The notes under the pieces were generated by a model. That model worked only from the letters and a program-made list of their open reading frames with translations, made no database searches and had not been told where the DNA came from. A program made the position numbers and the translations under genes. Positions 19,428 through 29,926 of a stretch of 64,000 nucleotides of DNA are shown piece by piece (position 1 is the first letter of the stretch; every line of letters starts with the position of its first letter). The DNA is taken from positions 4,278,001 through 4,342,000 of the forward strand of contig NZ_CP009526.1 in NCBI RefSeq assembly GCF_000969985.1, read 5' to 3'. This DNA comes from Methanosarcina barkeri str. Wiesmoor (lineage in GTDB: Archaea; Halobacteriota; Methanosarcinia; Methanosarcinales; Methanosarcinaceae).

Positions 19428-20435
19428 ATGAAAATGAACAAAAAACTGTGTTCAATAGCTTTAACTTCAATAGCCATTGTTTTATTTTTAATTTTGACAT
19501 TACCTACTACATCGGCAGCTACTGAACAAAATACTGCGAGTGCGGCTAAATATGCCTACATTACGAATAGCGGCAGCACCACTGTCTCTGTAATTGACAT
19601 CACAACAAACAAGGTTACAGCCAAGATAAACGTAGGAAAACAGCCTTACGGAGTTGCAGTAAACCCCGCCGGAACTAAGGTATATGTATCGAAAGACAAA
19701 AGCGGCTCCGTCTCCGTAATTGACACCGCAACAAACCAGGTTACAGCCACAGTGAAAGTAGGAAAACATCCATGGGGAGTTGCAGTTAGCCCAGATGGAA
19801 CAAGAGTATATGTGGTAAATGAAGGCAGTAAGACCGTCTCTGTAATTGACACTGAAAAAAATAAGGTTACAGCCACAGTAACTGTAGGAAAATATCCTTG
19901 TGGAGTTGCAGTAAACCCAGAGGGAACAAAAGTATATGTGACGAACACTCTCGCTAACACCGTCTCTGTTATTGACACAGCAAAAAATAAAGCTACAGCC
20001 ACAATAAAGGTAGGAAACCTCCCTACCGGAGTTGCAGTTAATCCAGAGGGAACAAGAGTATATGTGACAAATGAGTACGATATTTCTGTAATTGACACAG
20101 CAAAAAATAAAGTTACAGCCACAATAAAGGTAGGAAAATACCCATGGGGAGTTGCAGTAAACCCGGCTGGAACAAAGGTATATGTGGCGAACTATGGAGA
20201 TGGTACTATTTCTGTAATTAATACAGCCACAAACAAGGTTACAGATACATCGAAGGTAGGAAGTTGTCCTTTTGGGGTTGCTTTCAGTCCGGATGGAACT
20301 AAAGCATATGTGGCGAAAGAAACAAGCGGCGCTGTCTCGGTAATTAACACAGCCACAAACAAGGCTACAGCCAAAGTGTGGGTAGGAAAAAAGCCTGTTG
20401 CATTCGGGCAGTTTATAGGTTCTGCCGCAATATAA
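19428..20435 (+). CDS. secreted YVTN beta-propeller surface protein
   Basis: This 335-residue protein has a signal peptide (residues 1-30, ending near TTSAATEQ) and seven tandem repeats of about 42 residues of the YVTN type. Each has the core VSVIDTATNKVTATVKVG followed by GVAVNPxGTKVYV, and together they form a seven-bladed propeller. Blade five is shortened before its ISVID strand. Such proteins are abundant surface or S-layer-associated proteins in Methanosarcina. The frame stops at TAA 20433-20435, but the DNA just after it still encodes a broken PKD domain, so the ancestor was longer. The ribosome-binding site GGAGTG lies at 19416-19421. Confidence 0.9.
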   Translation: MKMNKKLCSIALTSIAIVLFLILTLPTTSAATEQNTASAAKYAYITNSGSTTVSVIDITTNKVTAKINVGKQPYGVAVNPAGTKVYVSKDKSGSVSVIDTATNQVTATVKVGKHPWGVAVSPDGTRVYVVNEGSKTVSVIDTEKNKVTATVTVGKYPCGVAVNPEGTKVYVTNTLANTVSVIDTAKNKATATIKVGNLPTGVAVNPEGTRVYVTNEYDISVIDTAKNKVTATIKVGKYPWGVAVNPAGTKVYVANYGDGTISVINTATNKVTDTSKVGSCPFGVAFSPDGTKAYVAKETSGAVSVINTATNKATAKVWVGKKPVAFGQFIGSAAI

Positions 20436-20720
20436 CCCCTAATACTTCCTGTTGCAAACTTCAAAGGCTCGCCACTCTCAGGAAAAGCACCGTTAACTTG
20501 TTGTCTTTACTGACAAAAGCACAGAAACACAAACTAAATTGAAATGGAGTTTCGGAGACAGAACCCCCTTAACCCACAGGATCCAACGCATAAACTGCTG
20601 AAAGTTCAATTTACTGACAAAACACCAGTCAAGGCCATTTACTGACAAAAACACCAGATCAAGGCCAGGAACAGAAGGAATAAGATAGAAGCTAAAGGGT
20701 CTATGATTACTGATCAAATC
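20436..20720 (+). pseudogene. remnant of a C-terminal PKD domain
   Basis: Directly after the propeller stop codon, in the same frame, the DNA reads LPVANFKGSPLSGKAPLT, the typical start of a PKD domain. An extra T near 20494 then shifts the frame, and the match continues as VFTDKSTETQTKLKWSFGDR. After another shift it reads NPQDPTHK. Partial copies of the FTDK segment recur at about 20605 and 20637. The PKD domain was therefore cut off by one nonsense change and later lost its frame. Confidence 0.75.
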
Positions 20721-20836
20721 TTGAAAAGATGGACCCTTTCTCCTTAGTTATGCTTGTTCTTAACTTTGTCTCCACTTATTTCATTATTCTCATTTTTTCA
20801 TATATGTTCTAATTTTAGATTAATTATCTCTTTTCT

Positions 20837-21964
20837 TCACCTGTTCCGCCTCAGGAAATAGGCTGCTCCTACAGCCAGCCCCACAATTTCAGGCCCAGGA
20901 CCGGGCGATTCTTTTTCTTCTGAACCCTCTGCATTAGTAGCATTTTCATCAGTAGTATTTTCGTCACTAGCATTTTCGACTGCCGGTTCTGTAGATTCTT
21001 CGGTTTTGTTCACAGTTGTATCGGAGCTGGTTGATTTTTCCCGGCCGGCCAGGCCCTGCTCATAAGCACTGGAATTCAGACTGCTTTCAAGGACCTTAAC
21101 GGCACTTGGAACTTTTGGGAAGAGAGGGTAATTATCGTTTCCTCCACCTGTGATGTTATATGATGTATCACAAATTCCGTTGCTGTTTTCATCCACACCG
21201 TTTTCGCTGTAACCTTTGCCTTCAAGATCTGCCCAGAAATTCCCTCCTATATAAGGTCCCCCGACAATATTCTTTTTTGTTTTAAGGGGGCTTTGCCAGA
21301 GATTTTCTGCGTTTGCGGCTTTTTCATCCACGTTTTCGGCGTTTTTGAAGTAATTATTATAAATAAGATTCTTGCTGCTCACCTCAAGTGAGATTCCCGG
21401 GCCGTAATTATAGGCAATTGTATTGCCAATGATATCATTTGAGTTTGAACTTTCGAGCCTTATTCCTTCTTCGTCAAGGGTAATGAGATTGTTGCTTATG
21501 GTATTACTGTCAGAACCTTTGAGAAGAATGCCATATTCGGCTCCCTGAACTCTATTGTTGTTAATGTAGCAGCTGTTAACTCCTGTAAGCAAGATTCCTG
21601 CATTTTCCGAGCCTTCAATGGCAAACCCGCTAAAAGATGCCCTGTCCACGCTGATTTCAACAGCGCTTTTCGTGGGATTAGCTGCTTTTATCACGGTATC
21701 CTCTGGCTTTCTGGATTCCGACCAGATCTGGACTTGCTTATTTATGTTAAGATTTTCAACATAGGTTCCAGGGCTTACAAAAATTGTGTCTCCTGCTTCT
21801 GCTTCATCGATTGCGGCTTGTATAGAGATATAGTCCCCGTCAGTTGCCGAGCTTACCCTTAAATTCGAGGCAGAGGAGGCAGAGCAGGTGCAGAGAACTG
21901 CCAGAGTAATCGCAAGTGCTGTCAGCTTAAAAGCTCTGAAATTATGTCCTTTTATTCTTCTCAT
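20837..21964 (-). CDS. secreted NosD-type right-handed beta-helix protein
   Basis: This protein of about 375 residues has a signal peptide (starting MRRIKGHNFRAFKLTALAIT) and then a pectate-lyase-like beta-helix of NosD/PbH1 repeats. These are visible as DGDYISIQAAIDEAEAGDTI, GTYVENLNI and repeated SNTISNNLI/NDIIGNTIAYN units to about residue 230. A Thr/Glu/Asn-rich stalk follows, then PGPGPEIVGLAVGAAYFLRR. That tail resembles the PGF-CTERM signals used for archaeosortase processing, though its hydrophobic stretch is short. I chose the ATG at 21964, with GGAAG just upstream, over the ATG 11 codons earlier because it gives a cleaner signal peptide. It is probably a surface protein. Confidence 0.83.
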   Translation of the reverse strand: MRRIKGHNFRAFKLTALAITLAVLCTCSASSASNLRVSSATDGDYISIQAAIDEAEAGDTIFVSPGTYVENLNINKQVQIWSESRKPEDTVIKAANPTKSAVEISVDRASFSGFAIEGSENAGILLTGVNSCYINNNRVQGAEYGILLKGSDSNTISNNLITLDEEGIRLESSNSNDIIGNTIAYNYGPGISLEVSSKNLIYNNYFKNAENVDEKAANAENLWQSPLKTKKNIVGGPYIGGNFWADLEGKGYSENGVDENSNGICDTSYNITGGGNDNYPLFPKVPSAVKVLESSLNSSAYEQGLAGREKSTSSDTTVNKTEESTEPAVENASDENTTDENATNAEGSEEKESPGPGPEIVGLAVGAAYFLRRNR

Positions 21965-22278
21965 ATTAGTTCTTCCTTTACACTTTGAAGCTTCCATTTT
22001 CTTTAGTCAGGAATTGACTCTTTAGAAAAAATAAAGCCTTTTTTTCCAGATTTTTTAGCGTTTTTAATAAAAACTTTCTCAATACTTTGTCAAGTAAGTA
22101 ATTTTATCCCGAAATTAATATACCTTTGGAAATAAAAAATTCTAAACAGCTATCCTTAAATAATAGTTCAATATCCTCTGATAAAAGAAGTTAATCTTCA
22201 ATTAAAGTCTTAAATACTGTAAAATCCGATATTACACTGAAATTTTATTTTATCATTGTCTCGAATGGAGGCCTAAAA

Positions 22279-23604
22279 ATGGATGAAAAGATTGCGCCCC
22301 ACCTTGAAGAGTTAACCAGGGCGCTTGGAAACCTTGAAAATACTGGCGTCCGGGCAGAGTTTGAGAAACTCATTGCTTTTCGTGTCCCACCTGATGTCGC
22401 AAAAGAGAGTATCCTCCGCAAGTTTGGAGGAAAAAGGAAAGTTTTGAAAGTAAAAGATCTGTCTGCCAATCTTAAGAATTTTGAGCTTACAGGCAGGATT
22501 CTGGACCTTGGGGAAAAATCAATTCGTCCGCAAGCAGGAGCTCAGGAAAAACCTTCCAGGCTTTATACAGGGGTTCTTGCGGACGAAACAGGGGCAGTTC
22601 TGTTTTCTTCCTGGAAGGAACTGCCAGGTTCAATGGGGGATGTGATTAACATCAAAAATGCCTATACCCGGATCTGGCAGAACCGGATTAGGCTTTCTAT
22701 AGGAGAACAATCTCCGGTGTCGAAAATTTCGGACTCCTCACTTCCTCCCCTGTCCGAACTTTCAGCAAGCCAGAAAAAAAAGTTAATTGATATAGGAGCT
22801 GCAGATTTTTCTGTAGATACAATAGCCTGCGTGCTTCAGCTTTCATACAGAGAAATCTTTGTAAAGGGACGCCAGTCCAGAGTGATCTCAGGTGTGCTTG
22901 CAGATGAGACCGGCAGGCTGCCTTTTACAGCCTGGATTGAACTGCCTGGCATTGATATAGGGAGCATTATACGAATTGAGGGAGCTCAGGTGCGTATGTT
23001 TAGGGGAATGCCATCAGTAAATATCCTGAGCAGCACAAAGGTTTCTTCGATCGGGTCGGAAGAAGCCGGAAAACTTGCATTTACCTTTGAATCTGCAGCA
23101 AAAGATCCGGCGCCTATCAAAATTAGGGAGATAAATTCAAGAGACAGCCTGTTTGACGTGTCCGTAGCAGGTAACCTGGTTTCAGTTAGGCCCGGTTCAG
23201 GCATTATCTCCCGATGCCCTGAATGCAGTCGTGTAATCCAGAAAGGAAACTGCAGGGTTCACGGGAAGGTCGAGGGCATATGGGACATGCGGATCAAAGC
23301 CATACTGGATGACGGAACAGGTTCCGTGTCAGTTATGTTTCCAAGGGAACTTGCAGAAATTATCTATGGAAAAACTCTTGAGGAAGCCGAACAGCTGATG
23401 TTCTCGGATGTCTCAAAAGATGCAGTCTATGAAGATTTAAGGCGTTTTCTTACGGGTCGTTATCTTGCAGTACGCGGGAACTCTTCAAAAAATGAATTTG
23501 GGGTTTCTTTCGTAGCTGAAAATGCCTGGGTACCCGAAGATGATCTTGCAGTAAGGGTAGTTGAACTCCTTCACAGGCTCGGGCCTGATGAAGAGGATGG
23601 ATAG
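22279..23604 (+). CDS. rpa: replication protein A (single-stranded DNA-binding), zinc-finger type
   Basis: This 441-residue archaeal RPA binds single-stranded DNA during replication and repair. After an N-terminal helical region (about 65 residues) come OB folds beginning near residues 70 (LTGRILDLGEKSIRP) and 178 (VLQLSYREIFVKGRQSRVIS). A C-terminal third OB fold carries a zinc-finger insertion, CPEC (near 313) with CRVH about 12 residues later. This matches the multi-OB, zinc-containing RPA of Methanosarcina. The start overlaps no other gene, and the 3' end overlaps the RPA-associated gene by 17 bases, indicating translational coupling. Confidence 0.9.
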   Translation: MDEKIAPHLEELTRALGNLENTGVRAEFEKLIAFRVPPDVAKESILRKFGGKRKVLKVKDLSANLKNFELTGRILDLGEKSIRPQAGAQEKPSRLYTGVLADETGAVLFSSWKELPGSMGDVINIKNAYTRIWQNRIRLSIGEQSPVSKISDSSLPPLSELSASQKKKLIDIGAADFSVDTIACVLQLSYREIFVKGRQSRVISGVLADETGRLPFTAWIELPGIDIGSIIRIEGAQVRMFRGMPSVNILSSTKVSSIGSEEAGKLAFTFESAAKDPAPIKIREINSRDSLFDVSVAGNLVSVRPGSGIISRCPECSRVIQKGNCRVHGKVEGIWDMRIKAILDDGTGSVSVMFPRELAEIIYGKTLEEAEQLMFSDVSKDAVYEDLRRFLTGRYLAVRGNSSKNEFGVSFVAENAWVPEDDLAVRVVELLHRLGPDEEDG

Positions 23605-24511
23605 GAGAAAAATTCACAGGTTTCTAGGGGAGGAATCGAGCTTGCTTAAACGAGAGGTTGCAAAAAGAGTTTTTGCAAGAGAATTCGAAGCCTGCAGAGA
23701 ACTTGAAAAACCCGAACGAATTGGCTCGGAAGATGCAGATTCAAAAACTCCAAACCTGCTTATTAGCCCTCTGGGGCTTATTCTCAATCGTGTTTTTGTG
23801 GTTGGAGTAGTCACAGAACTTGACAATATCGGAACACAGAGTGAGATGTGGAAAGCGAGAATAGTTGATCCCACAGGGGCTTTTACGGCATACGCAGGGC
23901 AGTATCAACCTGAAGCTTCGATCTTCTTTTCAACGGTACAGGTTCCTGCTTTCATTGCCCTTACAGGAAAAGCCAGGACATATGAACCCGAACCCGGATC
24001 GGTTTATGTTTCTATTCGGGCTGAAGAAGTAAATGTAGTGGATGAGGAAATTCGCAACAGATGGGTCGTGGATACCGCAGAGCAGACCGTTGAGAGGCTT
24101 GAAGCCTTCTCAGATGCTCTGGCCAGCAGATACCATGGGGAGAAACTTAGGGAATACCTTCTAGAGAAAGGCATCTTTTCCGAGCTTACTGAAGGAATTG
24201 TAATTGCTCTTGAACGGGAACGCTCTCCTGATGAATTTGCAAACATCCTTAGGGCTTCCATCAGAGAGGGCCTCAAAACCCTGGATCTGGATTCAGAAAA
24301 TAGTACAGATGCTAAAGCTGACCAGAAAGAGTTCGTGATCGAATTGCTCAAGGAAATGGGTGGAAGCAAAGGAGTTGATTACGCAGCTTTTATGGATGCT
24401 GCGGCTTCCCGAGGCATTTCTGAGCAGGTTGTAGAAGAGGTTATACGTTTCCTGCTTGCAGGCGGGCAATGTTACGAACCGAAGATAGGGATAATAAGGC
24501 TTGTAGGATGA
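23588..24511 (+). CDS. RPA-associated protein (COG3390 type)
   Basis: This protein of about 307 residues is encoded directly after, and overlapping, the RPA gene. The N-terminal part (from KRMDRRKIHRFLGEESSLLK) leads into an OB-fold segment near residues 60-160 (VFVVGVVTELDNIG, ARIVDPTGAFTAYAGQYQPE). A helical C-terminal region ends in a winged-helix-like segment (GVDYAAFMDAAASRGISEQ). Archaeal RPA-associated proteins bind RPA and are always encoded next to it. I chose ATG 23588, because the earlier TTG lies inside rpa and gives an unnatural leader. Confidence 0.88.
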   Translation: MKRMDRRKIHRFLGEESSLLKREVAKRVFAREFEACRELEKPERIGSEDADSKTPNLLISPLGLILNRVFVVGVVTELDNIGTQSEMWKARIVDPTGAFTAYAGQYQPEASIFFSTVQVPAFIALTGKARTYEPEPGSVYVSIRAEEVNVVDEEIRNRWVVDTAEQTVERLEAFSDALASRYHGEKLREYLLEKGIFSELTEGIVIALERERSPDEFANILRASIREGLKTLDLDSENSTDAKADQKEFVIELLKEMGGSKGVDYAAFMDAAASRGISEQVVEEVIRFLLAGGQCYEPKIGIIRLVG

Positions 24512-24694
24512 CCAGAAATAGGATTTATAAGGCTTGTAGGAAATCGTACAGGAAAGAAAACCTGCGGTAAAGATAAAATTAGAAAGAATTGGCTCCTATA
24601 TATGTGTGATAATGCTTAAGTGTGATTAGGTTAATTGGTATTCTCTGTTAAAATTTAATATTTCATCTTTATTGTATTAATTGGAGAAATTGAC

Positions 24695-26266
24695 ATGAAA
24701 GTATTAGTCAGCGACTCACTCTCCAATGAAGGTTTGGAGATTCTAAAAGAACACTTTAAGGTTGATGTTTCCACCGGGCTTTCCGAAGATGAGCTGGTGA
24801 AAAAAATTAAGGATTACGATGCTCTTGTAATACGCAGCGGTACCCATGTTACTCAGAAAATAATCGAAGCTGCCGACAACCTGAAAATTATCGGGAGAGC
24901 CGGAGTCGGAATTGACAATGTTGATGTGGATGCAGCTACAAAGAAAGGCATTATTGTGGCTAACTCTCCCGAAGGCAATATGATTTCGGCAGCAGAGCAC
25001 ACAATTGCTATGATGATGGCAATGTCCAGGAACATCCCCCAGGCAAATGCCTCCCTTAAAGGCAAGGAATGGAAACGTAGTAAATTCACAGGTGTCGAGG
25101 TCAAAGGTAAGACCCTAGGAATCATAGGTCTCGGAAGAATCGGTTCCGAAGTCGCAAAAAGGGCTTCCGGACTTGAAATGAACCTGATGGGGTATGATCC
25201 ATTTGTTTCTGAAAAGCGGGCTATTGAGCTTGGTGTCAAGCTGGCAACAGTTAACGAAATCGCAAAAGAAGCCGATTACATCACAGTGCACACTCCTCTT
25301 ATAAAAGAAACCAGAAACATTCTTGATGAAGAGCAGTTTGCCCTGATGAAGCCTACAACCAGAATTCTCAACTGTGCCCGCGGCGGCATTATCAACGAAG
25401 AAGCTCTGGCAAAAGCTCTTGAAAGCGGAAAAATAGCCGGTGCAGCAATAGACGTTTTCATTGAGGAGCCTCCTTTTAACAGCCCTCTTCTGAGCTTTGA
25501 CAATGTTGTAGTAACCCCTCACCTTGGTGCTTCTACAAAGGAAGCTCAGGTCAATGTGGCAGTAGATATTGCAAAGGAAGTAGCGTCTGTCCTTACAGGT
25601 GGACCTGCAAAGAACGCAATCAATATCCCCTCGGTAAAGCCGGAAGCTATGGCAGTCCTTGCCCCTTACATCAGGCTCTCAGAAATTATGGGTAAGATTG
25701 CAGGGCAGCTCGTAGACGGAAACTACGAAAAAGTCGAAATCGGATATAACGGAGAGATTTCCGGAAAGGATACAAGGCCTCTTACAGTCTCGGCTCTCAA
25801 AGGACTGCTTGAAATGGCCCTCGGTTCCGGAGTAAACTATGTCAATGCTCCCACTCTTGCAAAGTCCAGAATGATTGCAGTCGTGGAAAGTAAATCCGAA
25901 TCTTCTGAGGAATACTCTTCAACTATCAGTATCAAACTTAGCAGCAACGGCAAGGAAAAGCTGGTTGCAGGTACTGTTGTCGGAGACGATCCAAAGATCG
26001 TCGCAGTCGATGATGACAGAGTAGATATCTTCCCTGCAGGCCGTATGATTTTTGCCAAACATATCAACAGGCCCAACGTTATCGGACCTTGCTGCATGGT
26101 ACTCGGTAAAAACAATATCAATATCTCAGGCATGCAGGTTGGCAGATCAGAAATAGGAGGCGTGACCATGATGGTTCTTAACATAGACTCCGAAGTTTCT
26201 GACCCAATCCTTGAGGAAGTCCGGAAAGTCGATGGAATCCTGGATGCCAAACTTGTGACACTCTAA
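24695..26266 (+). CDS. serA: D-3-phosphoglycerate dehydrogenase
   Basis: This 523-residue enzyme oxidises 3-phosphoglycerate to 3-phosphohydroxypyruvate, the first step of serine synthesis. Residues 1-315 form the catalytic and NAD-binding domains: GRAGVGIDNVDV, the dinucleotide motif GIIGLGRIGSEVA, the catalytic Arg in NCARGGIINEEAL, Glu in FIEEPP, and His in VVTPHLGAST. After an intervening substrate-binding (ASB) domain, the C-terminal 75 residues form an ACT domain (NRPNVIGPCCMVLGKNNINI) for feedback control by serine. Length fits the long type-1 PGDH. It stands alone with an AT-rich promoter upstream. Confidence 0.97.
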   Translation: MKVLVSDSLSNEGLEILKEHFKVDVSTGLSEDELVKKIKDYDALVIRSGTHVTQKIIEAADNLKIIGRAGVGIDNVDVDAATKKGIIVANSPEGNMISAAEHTIAMMMAMSRNIPQANASLKGKEWKRSKFTGVEVKGKTLGIIGLGRIGSEVAKRASGLEMNLMGYDPFVSEKRAIELGVKLATVNEIAKEADYITVHTPLIKETRNILDEEQFALMKPTTRILNCARGGIINEEALAKALESGKIAGAAIDVFIEEPPFNSPLLSFDNVVVTPHLGASTKEAQVNVAVDIAKEVASVLTGGPAKNAINIPSVKPEAMAVLAPYIRLSEIMGKIAGQLVDGNYEKVEIGYNGEISGKDTRPLTVSALKGLLEMALGSGVNYVNAPTLAKSRMIAVVESKSESSEEYSSTISIKLSSNGKEKLVAGTVVGDDPKIVAVDDDRVDIFPAGRMIFAKHINRPNVIGPCCMVLGKNNINISGMQVGRSEIGGVTMMVLNIDSEVSDPILEEVRKVDGILDAKLVTL

Positions 26267-26462
26267 ATTTTCTAAACTTTCCTTTTTGGGAAGACTTCAC
26301 TCCGGCAGAAATTAAAGGTAGAAAATCCTGAGCCGGAGACTTTTAATTTTTGAGTCTTTATCTTAAATTTCGTGATTTTAGACTTCTATATCTTAAACGT
26401 TTAAATTACATTCTCAATAATATTATATTTTTCAATAATAGTATATTCTAAACAGTAATTTA

Positions 26463-26611
26463 CTTTCAGCAATATTATGCATTTAAAATATTATACTTTC
26501 AATAATATCATACATTTAAAATATTATATTTTCAATAATATTATGCATTTAAGATATTATACTTACAATAATAGTAAAATATTATATTCTCAACAATACT
26601 AAAATATTAGA
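26463..26611. repeat. AT-rich tandem repeat, 33-bp and 25-bp units
   Basis: Three consecutive units of 33 bases (beginning CTTTCAATAATATTATGC or a close variant) at 26463-26561 are followed by two shortened 25-base units to 26611. Unit boundaries carry the sequence AAAATATTATA. The array fills the gap between serA and the DUF2240 gene; it has no spacers and is not CRISPR. Low complexity makes an exact count uncertain. Confidence 0.7.
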
Positions 26612-26666
26612 CTCTCAATATCAAATTAAACTCTCCTTGCCAGATTAATTTTTATGGGTGCAGTTA

Positions 26667-27170
26667 ATGGAAGAACTTAAACGCGTAGTTTCCGTTCCTT
26701 TTAAAAAAACTCTTGCAACTTCTCTCTCGGAAAAGGATTTTGAGTATTCCCTGGCTTTTGACCTGAAATGGTTTTCTCCGAAAATTGCCTCAAAAGTAAA
26801 GGAAAAAGCCCTTGAAACAGGTTATCTCATTCTTAAAGCCGGGGCTCTTGTACCTGGTTTTGATGTGGAAAATATCCGGCTCCCTCATGCTTTCAAGCCG
26901 TCGGAAAATTTTCTTGAAAATCCGAACAGTTCCGGAGAAAAAGTGTCGGTGAAAGAAGAAATTTCCTTTGAGCAGGTTCTGGAATTTATCTCCGCAGACA
27001 TTGGGATAAGCCGGCAAAAATTGGTTTCCGAGATTAATTTTATGCAGGACCGGCTTTCCTATCTTGTGGATATCCGGATCGTGGCACTTATTGTTGCAAA
27101 AAAGTTCGGATGCGATATTTCGGGAATTTATGAAAGGGTCTCGAGGTCGATACTTGGTACATCTTATTAA
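26667..27170 (+). CDS. DUF2240 family archaeal protein
   Basis: This protein of about 167 residues has the features of the archaeal DUF2240 family. The N-terminal half (EELKRVVSVPFKKTL and FDLKWFSPKIASKV) resembles a winged helix. The middle is a polar linker. A helical C-terminal domain contains FISADIGISRQKLVSEIN and then VALIVAKKFGCDIS. The function of this family is unknown. I prefer the ATG at 26667 over the GTG three codons earlier. Confidence 0.8.
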   Translation: MEELKRVVSVPFKKTLATSLSEKDFEYSLAFDLKWFSPKIASKVKEKALETGYLILKAGALVPGFDVENIRLPHAFKPSENFLENPNSSGEKVSVKEEISFEQVLEFISADIGISRQKLVSEINFMQDRLSYLVDIRIVALIVAKKFGCDISGIYERVSRSILGTSY

Positions 27171-27306
27171 TAAATTTCTGCAACTACTTAAATAGAAGAG
27201 AAGCCGCAGCTTTCTCGAGCCATTAAATATTATCCAAACATATAGGAGGCAGGTTGCCTGAGATAACAACCGTCCCTAACTCCCTAATAGACTTAAATTG
27301 TACCTT

Positions 27307-28935
27307 TTACAAGTTTTTGTGAATAGTTTCCATAAGCTGAGGGGCCGATAGTTTTGGTGTGATTATTTCTATATACGCACCCACCTTAGCATTATCTAGT
27401 TCTCTCATGACCTTATCAAGGTCTCCGCAGGTAGTAACCTTGCTAGTAATCCAATCATTGCAGCCGAAAACATCCGGTAATTTATAATATTGCCACTCTA
27501 CAAGGTCATTATAGCAATAATCTACTTTTTCAGACAGCATTCTTTCTATCAGGTAGCCGTGATTATTCAGCACGAAGATAATAGGCTTCAGGCCATGACG
27601 ATAAAATTGGCTGATTTCCTGAGCGGTCATCTGGTGTGACCCTTCTCCAGTAATAAGAATTACTCGTCTGTCAGGTGCAGCCAGTGCAGTACCAAAGGAA
27701 GCGGGAGTGGCCCAACCAATTGCTCCCCAGAGCATCTGGCTCTCGAACTTAGCTCCTTTCGGTAAAAGTAGAGGTATTAACCCATAAAATGATGAACTTG
27801 AGTCAGCTATGATTATGTCATCGGGCTTAAAGAACTCCGCGTACTTCGCGTATAAATAGTCAGCCGTTATTGGATCTTCAGCATTTACCTCTGGAACGGC
27901 AGGACGTCTGGCAACAGGGCCGCTGATATCGGTACGCTTGTTAAGCCTTCGGGTGAGTTCCTCCAGTACATCAAGCATTTTTACATTGATATAATCAGTA
28001 TACCCTATATGGACACTTGAAGGCATGATATTGATGATTCGGGACTTATCCAAATTAGCCGTGAACTTACCCGTGTTAACATCAGACAGGATAGTGCCCA
28101 TAGCAAGGATACAGTCACAGGATTCCACAAATTTCCGGATTTCAGGATTGATAAGTTGTCCCATGTATAATCCCAGGTAGGAGGGATTAGTCTCATCAAG
28201 AACTGATTTATCCAGAGCCATAGTAACATAAGGCAAACCCGAAGCAGTAATAACAGCCATAGACAGGTCCTTGAGTCCAAACCGGTCAACAAGAAAACCT
28301 GGAATAACACAGGCTTGCTTTGCATTCAAGAGTTTACCTGCAATAATCGAGACTACTTCTTCAAGAGCCACAGGGTCGCTTTTTACAGGTTTTCTTGCAG
28401 GTGAATTAAAGGATGAAATATCCGCATTCACATAGTCGTGAGGTATTGCAATATAGACAGGACGGTGGTTCTCCAGGGCTGTTTCGATAACACGCTCGAC
28501 TTCTTGAACACAGTTTTCTGGGGTGAGCATCGTACTTGCACATACTACTGGCGTAGCCATTTCCATAAATATGCTGGATTTTCCGGCGCCCAGCGAGTGA
28601 TGCACTATGGCATGCGTCTTCTGTGCCTGCATTTTTGGCATTCCGACAATATGGAATACCAGATTGTACTCCGCGTAAGAGCCTGCTATACCGCATAGTG
28701 TGGAAAGTTCACCTACACCAAAAGTAGTAGACAGTGCAGACATTCCTTTAACACGAGCATAACCGTCAGCAGCATAAGCAGCATTCAGTTCATTGCAGCA
28801 GCCTATCCAGCGAAGTTCTTTATCATCACAGATGGCGTTGTTGATTGGAAATGCAAAGTCCCCTGGCACGCCGAAAATATCCCTTATTCCCAGTTGCTTT
28901 AATCTATCCAGAAGGTATTGAATAACTGTCAGCAT
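27307..28935 (-). CDS. thiamine-diphosphate alpha-keto acid decarboxylase (pyruvate/indolepyruvate type)
   Basis: This enzyme of about 542 residues has the three-domain plan of the pyruvate decarboxylase group. The ThDP-activating Glu is in CCNELNAAYAADGYAR (near residue 47). The active-site His pair lies in AIVHHSLG (near 110). The C-terminal ThDP/Mg motif runs from GEGSHQMTAQEISQF to NNHGYLIE, whose last Glu matches the catalytic Glu of pyruvate and indolepyruvate decarboxylases. The HH pair together with LIE argues for a decarboxylase rather than acetolactate synthase. The substrate is undefined. I chose ATG 28935 (MLTVIQYLLDRL), the standard family start. The gene is isolated, and such an enzyme is uncommon in a methanogen, so acquisition from bacteria is possible. 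Confidence 0.88.
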   Translation of the reverse strand: MLTVIQYLLDRLKQLGIRDIFGVPGDFAFPINNAICDDKELRWIGCCNELNAAYAADGYARVKGMSALSTTFGVGELSTLCGIAGSYAEYNLVFHIVGMPKMQAQKTHAIVHHSLGAGKSSIFMEMATPVVCASTMLTPENCVQEVERVIETALENHRPVYIAIPHDYVNADISSFNSPARKPVKSDPVALEEVVSIIAGKLLNAKQACVIPGFLVDRFGLKDLSMAVITASGLPYVTMALDKSVLDETNPSYLGLYMGQLINPEIRKFVESCDCILAMGTILSDVNTGKFTANLDKSRIINIMPSSVHIGYTDYINVKMLDVLEELTRRLNKRTDISGPVARRPAVPEVNAEDPITADYLYAKYAEFFKPDDIIIADSSSSFYGLIPLLLPKGAKFESQMLWGAIGWATPASFGTALAAPDRRVILITGEGSHQMTAQEISQFYRHGLKPIIFVLNNHGYLIERMLSEKVDYCYNDLVEWQYYKLPDVFGCNDWITSKVTTCGDLDKVMRELDNAKVGAYIEIITPKLSAPQLMETIHKNL

Positions 28936-29916
<981 letters not shown>

Positions 29917-29926
29917 GGTGTCGAAG

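Noticed and set aside
19500-20464. Several minus-strand frames with internal repeats opposite the propeller gene
   Set aside because: The repeats are the antisense image of the YVTN blades; no independent evidence of coding.
26463-26611. CRISPR array
   Set aside because: Repeats are AT-rich, imperfect and directly contiguous, without unique spacers, and no cas gene is near.
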